Assembly (NCBI RefSeq): GCF_000160875.1 | Contig: NZ_GG700805.1 | Location: 124,001 to 188,000 of the forward strand | Direction: 5' to 3' | Origin: Lactobacillus iners DSM 13335 | GTDB taxonomy: Bacteria; Bacillota; Bacilli; Lactobacillales; Lactobacillaceae | DNA: 64,000 nt | In this document: piece after piece, positions 57,777 through 64,000 of the stretch | How the letters are laid out: each line of letters opens with the position of its first letter | Numbering within the stretch: the first letter of the stretch is position 1 | Program-made: the position numbers and the translations under genes | The notes under the pieces: generated by a model | Database searches by the model: none | Seen by the model: only the letters and a program-made list of their open reading frames with translations | Told to the model about the DNA's origin: nothing

Positions 57777-58391
57777 ATGGCTATAAAAGTTATCGACCAA
57801 AAAGGCAAATCTGTTGGTGAAGTAGATTTAAATAAATGCATTTTTGAAGTTGAACCTAATGATAGCGTTGTTTTTGAAGCAATCATTAGACAAAGAGCTG
57901 GTAAGCGTCAAGGTACTCATGCTACTAAGAATAGATCAGCTGTTAGCGGTGGTGGTAAGAAACCTTGGAAGCAAAAGGGTACAGGACGTGCTCGTCAAGG
58001 ATCTATTAGAGCACCACAATGGCGTGGTGGTGGTACTGTATTTGGCCCAACTCCTCGCTCATATAAAGTTGATATGCCACGTAAAGCACGTCGCTTAGCT
58101 ATTAAGTCAGTTCTTTCTCAAAAAGTTGCTGACGGCAATTTGATCGTTCTTGATCAATTAACTTTGGCTACACCTAAAACTAAAGATTTGAAAGCTATTT
58201 TCAGTGCTATCAAAGTTTCAGGTAAGGTATTAGTAGTATCTGATGACAAGAATGTTCAATTATCGGGTAAGAATTTACCACAAGTAAAAGTTGTACCTGT
58301 TAATGGATTAAATGTTGTTGATGCGGTTGACTATGAAAAATTGTTATTGACTCAAGACGCTATTAAGAGAATTGAGGAGGTATTGGCATAA
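57777..58391 (+). CDS. rplD: 50S ribosomal protein L4
   Basis: A 204-residue protein with the tunnel-lining loop ([21 protein letters not shown]). In many bacteria L4 binds its own operon leader. It overlaps the next start by one base (TAATG). Confidence 0.98.
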   Translation: MAIKVIDQKGKSVGEVDLNKCIFEVEPNDSVVFEAIIRQRAGKRQGTHATKNRSAVSGGGKKPWKQKGTGRARQGSIRAPQWRGGGTVFGPTPRSYKVDMPRKARRLAIKSVLSQKVADGNLIVLDQLTLATPKTKDLKAIFSAIKVSGKVLVVSDDKNVQLSGKNLPQVKVVPVNGLNVVDAVDYEKLLLTQDAIKRIEEVLA

Positions 58392-58693
58392 TGGATGCAC
58401 ATGATATCATCTTACGCCCTGTAGTTACCGAAAAGTCAATGGACTTGATGGATGACAAAAAGTACACATTTGATGTATTAGTATCTGCAACTAAAACACA
58501 AGTTCGTAATGCTGTTGAAGAAGTTTTTGACGTTAAAGTTAAAAATGTAAACATTATGAATGTTCGTGGTAAGGATAAGAGAGTCGGTCGTTATACTGGT
58601 AAGACTGCTCGTCGTAGAAAAGCAATCGTTACTCTTACTGAAGATTCAAATTCAATTAAGATCTTCAATGATAACGAATCAAAGGAAAAATAA
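58391..58693 (+). CDS. rplW: 50S ribosomal protein L23
   Basis: A 100-residue protein; conserved [26 protein letters not shown]. It surrounds the exit tunnel and contacts trigger factor and SRP. Starts at the last base of rplD. Confidence 0.98.
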   Translation: MDAHDIILRPVVTEKSMDLMDDKKYTFDVLVSATKTQVRNAVEEVFDVKVKNVNIMNVRGKDKRVGRYTGKTARRRKAIVTLTEDSNSIKIFNDNESKEK

Positions 58694-58708
58694 TAGGAGG
58701 TCAGTCAA

Positions 58709-59545
58709 TTGGCAATTATTAAATATAAGCCAACTACAAACGGAAGACGTAACATGACTACTTCTGACTTTGCTGAAATAACTAAGAAAAAGCCTGAAAA
58801 GACTTTACTTGAGTCTCAAAGTCACAAAGCTGGACGTAATTCATATGGTCATATTACTGTAAGACACCGTGGTGGTGGCCACAAGCAAAAGTACCGTATT
58901 ATTGACTTCAAACGTAACAAAGATGAAGTAAAAGCAGTTGTAAAGGCAATTGAGTATGATCCAAATAGAACAGCAAATATTGCTCTTGTTCATTATACTG
59001 ATGGTGTTAAGTCTTATATCTTGGCACCCAAAGGTCTAACTGTTGGTACGGTTATAGAATCAGGTAAAGGTTCTGATATTAAGCCAGGTAATGCTTTACC
59101 ATTAGCAGATATACCTGCAGGTACTGAAATTCATAATATTGAATTGAAGCCAGGTAAAGGTGGCCAATTAGTAAGAAGTGCTGGTACATCTGCACAAGTG
59201 TTAGGTCAAGATGGCAGATATACTTTAGTAAGATTACAAAGTGGTGAAGTTAGAAAGATTTTATCTACTTGCCGTGCAACAATTGGATTAGTTGGGAATG
59301 AACAACATTCTTTGATTCAACTTGGTAAAGCAGGTCGTAGTCGTTGGTTGGGCAAGCGTCCTCAATCACGTGGTTCTGTAATGAACCCTAATGATCACCC
59401 ACATGGTGGTGGTGAAGGTAAAGCACCAGTTGGACGTACTCAACCTATGACACCATGGGGTAAGAAGTCTCGTGGTATCAAGACTAGAAACAGTAAAGCA
59501 AGCAGTGAAAAGCTTATTATTCGTCATCGCAAGGGTAACAAATAG
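58709..59545 (+). CDS. rplB: 50S ribosomal protein L2
   Basis: A 278-residue protein with the catalytically important [20 protein letters not shown] segment ([15 protein letters not shown]). The start is TTG at 58709, after AGGAGG; the sequence then reads [15 protein letters not shown] as usual. Confidence 0.98.
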   Translation: MAIIKYKPTTNGRRNMTTSDFAEITKKKPEKTLLESQSHKAGRNSYGHITVRHRGGGHKQKYRIIDFKRNKDEVKAVVKAIEYDPNRTANIALVHYTDGVKSYILAPKGLTVGTVIESGKGSDIKPGNALPLADIPAGTEIHNIELKPGKGGQLVRSAGTSAQVLGQDGRYTLVRLQSGEVRKILSTCRATIGLVGNEQHSLIQLGKAGRSRWLGKRPQSRGSVMNPNDHPHGGGEGKAPVGRTQPMTPWGKKSRGIKTRNSKASSEKLIIRHRKGNK

Positions 59546-59567
59546 TTAGACAGAAGGAGGGTTATTA

Positions 59568-59852
59568 ATGAGCCGTAGTATTAAAAAAGGACCATTTGCT
59601 GATTCACATCTTATAAAGAAGATTGAAGCACAAGAAAGTTCTGAGAAAAAGCAAGTAATTAAAACCTGGTCACGTCGTTCAACTATTTTTCCTTCTTTTG
59701 TTGGTTACACAATAGCTGTTTACGATGGTAGAAAACATGTTCCAGTTTATGTTACTGAAGATATGGTTGGTCACAAGTTAGGCGAATTTGTTCCTACAAG
59801 AACTTTTCGTGGTCATAAGTCAACTGCTGATAAGGCAACTACTACTAAGTAA
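59568..59852 (+). CDS. rpsS: 30S ribosomal protein S19
   Basis: A 94-residue protein, beginning [12 protein letters not shown]; contains [15 protein letters not shown]. It lies at the head of the 30S subunit. GGAGG upstream. Confidence 0.98.
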   Translation: MSRSIKKGPFADSHLIKKIEAQESSEKKQVIKTWSRRSTIFPSFVGYTIAVYDGRKHVPVYVTEDMVGHKLGEFVPTRTFRGHKSTADKATTTK

Positions 59853-59870
59853 GAAAGGAGAAACTTATAA

Positions 59871-60224
59871 ATGGCAGAACAAATTAATTCAGCTAGATCT
59901 GAAGCAAGAACTGTTCGTATCGCTCCTAGAAAAGCCCGCTTGGTTGTAGACCTTATTCGTGGCAAGAGCGTTGCGGAAGCTTTGGCAATCTTAGAATTTA
60001 CTCCAAGATCAGCTTCTCCAATCGTTAAAAAGGTTTTGAAGTCAGCTATTGCAAATGCTGAACATAACTATGATCTTGAAAGTGCGAACCTTTACGTATC
60101 TGAAGCATATGTAAATGAAGGTCCAACTTTAAAGAGATTTCGTCCACGTGCTAAAGGTTCTGCTTCTCCAATTAACAAGAGAACCAGTCACGTAGTCGTT
60201 AAAGTATCTGTTAAAAACGATTAA
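59871..60224 (+). CDS. rplV: 50S ribosomal protein L22
   Basis: A 117-residue protein with [21 protein letters not shown] and C-terminal [14 protein letters not shown]. Its long loop lines the exit tunnel and is a site of macrolide-resistance mutations in other bacteria; none is evident here. Confidence 0.98.
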   Translation: MAEQINSARSEARTVRIAPRKARLVVDLIRGKSVAEALAILEFTPRSASPIVKKVLKSAIANAEHNYDLESANLYVSEAYVNEGPTLKRFRPRAKGSASPINKRTSHVVVKVSVKND

Positions 60225-60238
60225 GGGAGGCAAAATTA

Positions 60239-60913
60239 ATGGGTCAAAAAATTAACCCAAATGGTTTCCGTCTTGGTATTAACCGTGATTGGGAAGCTAA
60301 ATGGTATGCTGGTAAAGATTACGCTAATAATTTAAATGAAGATTTACGTATTAGAAAATACATTGAACAAAAATTAGCTGATGCATCCATTTCTAATGTT
60401 GAAATTGAACGTGCTGCAAATAGAATTAATCTTTCTATTCATACTGCTAAACCTGGTATGGTAATTGGTAAAGGCGGAAAAGAAGTTGAAGAACTTAGAA
60501 CGCGTCTAAATACTATTACAGGTAAAAATGTTCATATAAATATTGTTGAAATTAAAAAGCCTGATTTAGAAGCAAAATTAGTAGGCGAAAGTGTTGCTAA
60601 ACAACTTGAAGCAAGAATTGCTTTCAGACGTGCTACTCGTAAGGCTACTCAAAGATCAATGCACGTTGGTGCTAAAGGTATTAAGGTTCAAACTGCAGGT
60701 CGTTTAAACGGTGCAGATATGGCTAGAAGAGAATGGCATACTGAAGGTAGTGTTCCTTTACATACTTTGAGAGCAGATATCGATTATGCATGGGTTGAAG
60801 CAGCAACCACTTACGGTCAAATTGGTGTAAAAGTTTGGATTAATCGTGGTGAAATTTTACCACAACGTAAGAACAAGCCTGTTGCTTCTAAGAAAGCGAA
60901 GGGAGGAAACTAA
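60239..60913 (+). CDS. rpsC: 30S ribosomal protein S3
   Basis: A 224-residue protein with the KH motif ([18 protein letters not shown]) and [17 protein letters not shown]. It helps unwind mRNA at the entry site. The C-terminus is Lys-rich. Confidence 0.98.
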   Translation: MGQKINPNGFRLGINRDWEAKWYAGKDYANNLNEDLRIRKYIEQKLADASISNVEIERAANRINLSIHTAKPGMVIGKGGKEVEELRTRLNTITGKNVHINIVEIKKPDLEAKLVGESVAKQLEARIAFRRATRKATQRSMHVGAKGIKVQTAGRLNGADMARREWHTEGSVPLHTLRADIDYAWVEAATTYGQIGVKVWINRGEILPQRKNKPVASKKAKGGN

Positions 60914-60915
60914 TA

Positions 60916-61353
60916 GTGTTAGTACCTAAGCGTGTAAAGCACCGTCGTGAATTTCGTGGAAAGATGCGTGGTGAAGCAAAAGGTGGAAAGACTATAGCAT
61001 TCGGTGAATATGGTTTACAAGCTGTTGAATCATCATGGATTACTAATAGACAAATTGAAGCAGCACGTATTGCTATGACGCGTTATATGAAACGTGGTGG
61101 CCGTGTATGGATCAAAATTTTCCCACATAAATCATATACCGCAAAAGGTGTAGGTGTACGTATGGGTTCCGGTAAAGGTGCCCCTGAAGGTTGGGTAGCA
61201 GTTGTAAAGAGAAGCAAGATCATGTTTGAAATTGGTGGCGTTTCAGAAGACGTTGCACGTGAAGCATTAAGACTTGCTTCTAACAAACTCCCAATCAAAA
61301 CTAAGTTTGTTAAGAAGAATGTGGAAGTAGGTGGCGAATCTAATGAAGACTAA
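60916..61353 (+). CDS. rplP: 50S ribosomal protein L16
   Basis: A 145-residue protein starting at GTG ([19 protein letters not shown]); GGAGG is the ribosome binding site. L16 supports the A-site and tRNA accommodation. Confidence 0.98.
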   Translation: MLVPKRVKHRREFRGKMRGEAKGGKTIAFGEYGLQAVESSWITNRQIEAARIAMTRYMKRGGRVWIKIFPHKSYTAKGVGVRMGSGKGAPEGWVAVVKRSKIMFEIGGVSEDVAREALRLASNKLPIKTKFVKKNVEVGGESNED

Positions 61354-61528
61354 AGATATCAGAGCTTTAACCACTGATCAAATGTTAGAAAAAGAAAAGC
61401 AATATAAAGAAGAACTCTTTAACTTGCGTTTCCAACAGGCAACCGGTCAATTAGAAAACACCGCTCGCTTGAAAAAAGTCCGTAAGAATATTGCCAGAAT
61501 AAAGACTATTCTGAGCGAGAATAACTAG
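61343..61528 (+). CDS. rpmC: 50S ribosomal protein L29
   Basis: A 61-residue helical protein, [20 protein letters not shown]..., with the usual [20 protein letters not shown]. It overlaps rplP by 11 bases. I use the ATG at 61343; the GTG at 61331 would add four residues not typical of L29. Confidence 0.95.
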   Translation: MKTKDIRALTTDQMLEKEKQYKEELFNLRFQQATGQLENTARLKKVRKNIARIKTILSENN

Positions 61529-61550
61529 TTGGTGGAAGGGAGTTATTAAC

Positions 61551-61817
61551 TTGAGCGAAACTAACGAAAGAAATCGTCGACATGTATATCAAGGTCGTGT
61601 TGTTTCTGATAAGATGGACAAAACTATAACAGTTGTTGTTGATACTTATAAGAATCACCCAGTTTATAAGAAGCGTATTAAGTATTCTAAGAAATACTAT
61701 GCTCACGACGAAAAGAACGAAGCTAAAATTGGCGATATTGTTCGCATCATGGAAACCCGTCCATTATCACATGCGAAGCGTTACCGTCTAATTACGATCG
61801 TTAAGAAGTCTATTTAA
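61551..61817 (+). CDS. rpsQ: 30S ribosomal protein S17
   Basis: An 88-residue protein starting at TTG (61551), with GGAAGGGAG upstream. Conserved [20 protein letters not shown] and [20 protein letters not shown] are present. Confidence 0.97.
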   Translation: MSETNERNRRHVYQGRVVSDKMDKTITVVVDTYKNHPVYKKRIKYSKKYYAHDEKNEAKIGDIVRIMETRPLSHAKRYRLITIVKKSI

Positions 61818-61845
61818 GTCTCAATTTTGAGGGGAGGATAATCTA

Positions 61846-62214
61846 GTGATCCAACACGAAAGTCGTTTAAAGGTTGCTGACAACTCTGGTGCAAGAGAAT
61901 TGCTTGTAATTAAAATATTAGGCGGTTCTACTCGTAAAACCGGTAATATCGGTGATATTGTAGTTTGTGCTGTAAAACAAGCAACACCGGGTGGCGTTGT
62001 CAAAAAAGGCGATGTTGTTAAAGCAGTTATTGTTAGAACTAAATCAGGTGCACGTCGAGAAGATGGTTCTTACATTAAGTTTGATGAAAATGCTGCAGTT
62101 ATCATTAATGCAGATAAGAGCCCTCGTGGTACTCGTATTTTTGGACCAGTTGCTCGTGAATTGCGAGAACACGATTTTATGAAGATCGTGTCACTTGCTC
62201 CTGAAGTATTATAA
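61846..62214 (+). CDS. rplN: 50S ribosomal protein L14
   Basis: A 122-residue protein starting at GTG with GGGGAGG upstream. Contains the signature [20 protein letters not shown] and [16 protein letters not shown]. First gene of the spc part of the operon; no terminator separates it from rpsQ. Confidence 0.98.
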   Translation: MIQHESRLKVADNSGARELLVIKILGGSTRKTGNIGDIVVCAVKQATPGGVVKKGDVVKAVIVRTKSGARREDGSYIKFDENAAVIINADKSPRGTRIFGPVARELREHDFMKIVSLAPEVL

Positions 62215-62234
62215 AGATATAGGGAGGTGCACTG

Positions 62235-62477
62235 ATGTTTGTAAAAACAGGTGACAAAGTTAAGGTTATTGCCGGCAACGACAAAGGCAAGGAAGGTATT
62301 GTTCTTTCAGTTAATGCTAAGACTAACCGAGTTGTTGTTAAGGGCATCCACAAGGTAAAGAAACATGAAAAGCCATCACAAACTAACGCCAATGGTGGTG
62401 TAGTTGAAAAAGAAGGTTCAATTCATGTTTCAAATGTAAAAGTTATTGAAAAAGCTAAAAAAGAAGATAAGAAATAG
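62235..62477 (+). CDS. rplX: 50S ribosomal protein L24
   Basis: An 80-residue protein starting [21 protein letters not shown] (KOW motif). GGGAGG precedes the ATG. Confidence 0.97.
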   Translation: MFVKTGDKVKVIAGNDKGKEGIVLSVNAKTNRVVVKGIHKVKKHEKPSQTNANGGVVEKEGSIHVSNVKVIEKAKKEDKK

Positions 62478-62491
62478 GGAGGAGGACTCAA

Positions 62492-63034
62492 ATGGCAAAT
62501 ACATTATTAGAAAAATACAAAAAAGAAATAGCACCAGCATTGAAGGAAAAATTCAATTACTCATCAACTATGCAAATTCCAAAGATTGAAAAGATTGTGT
62601 TGAACATGGGTGTCGGTGATGCTGTTTCTAACGCAAAAAATCTTGATGAAGCTGTTGAAGAATTAACTTTAATTTCAGGTCAAAAACCTCTAATTACTAA
62701 AGCTAAAAAATCAATTGCCAACTTCCGTTTACGTGAAGGTATGTCTATTGGTGCTAAGGTAACACTTAGAGGAGATAGAATGTATGACTTTTTATATAAG
62801 TTAATTAATGTTTCACTCCCACGAGTTCGTGACTTCCGTGGTGTTAGTTCTAGATCATTTGATGGTCGTGGTAACTATACTCTAGGTGTCAAAGAACAGT
62901 TAATTTTCCCTGAAATCGATTATGATAAGGTTAATCGTGTTAGAGGGTTAGATGTTGTTATTGTAACTACTGCCAAATCAGATGAAGAAGCACATGAACT
63001 TCTTGCACAATTTGGTATGCCTTTTAGTAAATAA
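62492..63034 (+). CDS. rplE: 50S ribosomal protein L5
   Basis: A 180-residue protein binding 5S rRNA; conserved [11 protein letters not shown] and [16 protein letters not shown] at the C-terminus. GGGAGGAGG upstream. Confidence 0.98.
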   Translation: MANTLLEKYKKEIAPALKEKFNYSSTMQIPKIEKIVLNMGVGDAVSNAKNLDEAVEELTLISGQKPLITKAKKSIANFRLREGMSIGAKVTLRGDRMYDFLYKLINVSLPRVRDFRGVSSRSFDGRGNYTLGVKEQLIFPEIDYDKVNRVRGLDVVIVTTAKSDEEAHELLAQFGMPFSK

Positions 63035-63049
63035 TTTGGAGGACAATTA

Positions 63050-63235
63050 ATGGCTAAAACATCTCAAATCGTCAGAAATCATCGTCCTGCTAAGTTTTCT
63101 TCACGTGAATACACACGTTGTGAAAGATGTGGACGCCCACATTCTGTATATCGTAAATTTAAATTATGTCGTATTTGCTTGAAAGATTTAGCACACAAGG
63201 GTCAAATTCCTGGTCTTAAAAAGGCAAGTTGGTAA
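63050..63235 (+). CDS. rpsZ: 30S ribosomal protein S14, zinc-binding type
   Basis: A 61-residue S14 of the C+ type with four Cys ligands (C24, C27, C40, C43). Its presence in place of the longer zinc-free form is normal in Firmicutes. Confidence 0.97.
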   Translation: MAKTSQIVRNHRPAKFSSREYTRCERCGRPHSVYRKFKLCRICLKDLAHKGQIPGLKKASW

Positions 63236-63261
63236 TTAACGATAAAGGAGGCAATTTTTAA

Positions 63262-63660
63262 ATGGTCATGACAGATCCGATTGCAGATTACTTAACTAGA
63301 ATCAGAAATGCTAACATGGCAAAGCATGAATCAGTTGTAATTCCTGCATCATCAATGAAAAAATCACTTAGTGAGATTTTAAAGCAAGAAGGCTTCATTC
63401 GTGATTACCAAGTTGAAGAAGACAATAAACAAGGATTAATTACAGTCTTCTTGAAATATGGTCCTAACAATGAGCGTGTTATTTCAGGCTTGAAACGTAT
63501 TTCAAAACCTGGATTAAGAAATTATGTGAGTGCAGAAAACTTACCTAAAGTTCTCAATGGATTAGGTATTGCCATCATCTCAACTTCTGCTGGTATTATT
63601 ACCGATAAAGAAGCAAGAGAAAAGAATGTTGGTGGCGAAGTTATCGCATATGTTTGGTAA
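63262..63660 (+). CDS. rpsH: 30S ribosomal protein S8
   Basis: A 132-residue protein; [20 protein letters not shown] near the N-terminus and [18 protein letters not shown] at the C-terminus. AAAGGAGG supports the ATG at 63262. Confidence 0.97.
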   Translation: MVMTDPIADYLTRIRNANMAKHESVVIPASSMKKSLSEILKQEGFIRDYQVEEDNKQGLITVFLKYGPNNERVISGLKRISKPGLRNYVSAENLPKVLNGLGIAIISTSAGIITDKEAREKNVGGEVIAYVW

Positions 63661-63684
63661 TTAGGACAGAGAGGAGAACTATTA

Positions 63685-64000
63685 ATGAGCCGTATTGGTT
63701 TAAAGGTTATTAACGTTCCTGAAAGCGTCACAGTTACCAAAAATGGTGACAATATCACTGTTAAGGGACCAAAGGGTGAACTTACTAGATATTTTGATCC
63801 ACGCATCATTTTTGAACAAAAAGATGGCGAAATAACTTTCAGTCGTTCTAGTGAGTCAGATAAAGCTCTTCATGGTACATCAAGAGCTAATCTTGCTGCA
63901 ATGATTGAAGGTGTTAATACAGGCTACGTTAAGAAATTAACATTAGTAGGTGTTGGATACCGTGCAAATGCACAAGGTAAAAAATTAACATTAAATGTTG
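63685..64000 (+). CDS. rplF: 50S ribosomal protein L6 (N-terminal part)
   Basis: The first 105 codons of L6 are present ([18 protein letters not shown] ...); the gene runs past the window edge. GAGGAG precedes the start. The gene order rpsH-rplF continues the spc block. Confidence 0.97.
   Translation, partial: MSRIGLKVINVPESVTVTKNGDNITVKGPKGELTRYFDPRIIFEQKDGEITFSRSSESDKALHGTSRANLAAMIEGVNTGYVKKLTLVGVGYRANAQGKKLTLNV

Overview
The window is chromosomal DNA from a low-GC Gram-positive bacterium, most likely a Lactobacillus in the strict sense (acidophilus/gasseri/iners-like). The evidence is the AT-rich sequence, strong AGGAGG ribosome binding sites, the lactobacillary peptidases PepO and PepC, an AsnB-type amidotransferase beside a probable D-aspartate ligase (D-Asp crossbridge peptidoglycan), a GlpK-GlpO-GlpF operon, and the block metG-tatD-rnmV-ksgA-veg-purR-glmU-prs followed by the S10/spc ribosomal operon. 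The species cannot be fixed from the sequence alone. No prophage, insertion sequence or CRISPR array was seen.

Layout. 1-1042: two YibE/F-type membrane proteins (first one cut by the window edge). 1125-5818: a GH31-like protein that seems to lack its catalytic acids, NagA, and an orphan mannose-family EIIA. 6068-9787: an ABC exporter with a possible overlapping leader peptide, a SNGN-repeat lipoprotein behind a frameshifted small ORF, and an Rgg-type regulator. 9889-12328: a three-gene ABC-2 transporter operon. 12516-15953: tyrosine phosphatase, universal stress protein, an unknown 160-aa protein and a metallophosphoesterase. 16019-19251: AsnB plus an ATP-grasp ligase, probably building and amidating the D-Asp crossbridge. 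19444-26387: a glycerol region with a Nox-like flavoprotein carrying Asn at position 42, an Mga/PRD-like regulator, glpK, glpO broken by one in-frame TAG, and glpF. 26567-33421: a small membrane protein, nrdD-nrdG behind likely NrdR boxes, an MFS transporter and pepO. 33567-37453: pepC, two PH-domain membrane proteins and greA.

37564-41842 is the most interesting segment: a compact, apparently undescribed RiPP locus. An 80-residue precursor-like peptide (helical LigA/Nif11-like leader and a short Ser/Cys/Thr/Arg-rich tail) is followed by an unknown 102-aa protein and a 433-aa enzyme with the lyase and kinase domains of class III/IV lanthipeptide synthetases but no cyclase domain. A divergent operon encodes an ABC exporter (ATPase and permease) and an alpha/beta hydrolase of the prolyl-oligopeptidase kind. 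The 25-30 codons after the synthetase resemble another small ORF interrupted by one TAA.

42035-48489: orphan EIIB, a degenerate CPBP-like membrane protein, tRNA-Gly(CCC), trpS, a dCMP deaminase, a TPM-domain protein and an M-box Mg2+ riboswitch controlling an MgtA-type P-type ATPase. 48604-56551: core housekeeping genes. 56650-64000: a structured leader RNA followed by rpsJ through the start of rplF, in the order conserved in Firmicutes. Most transcription units end in clear intrinsic terminators, listed below.
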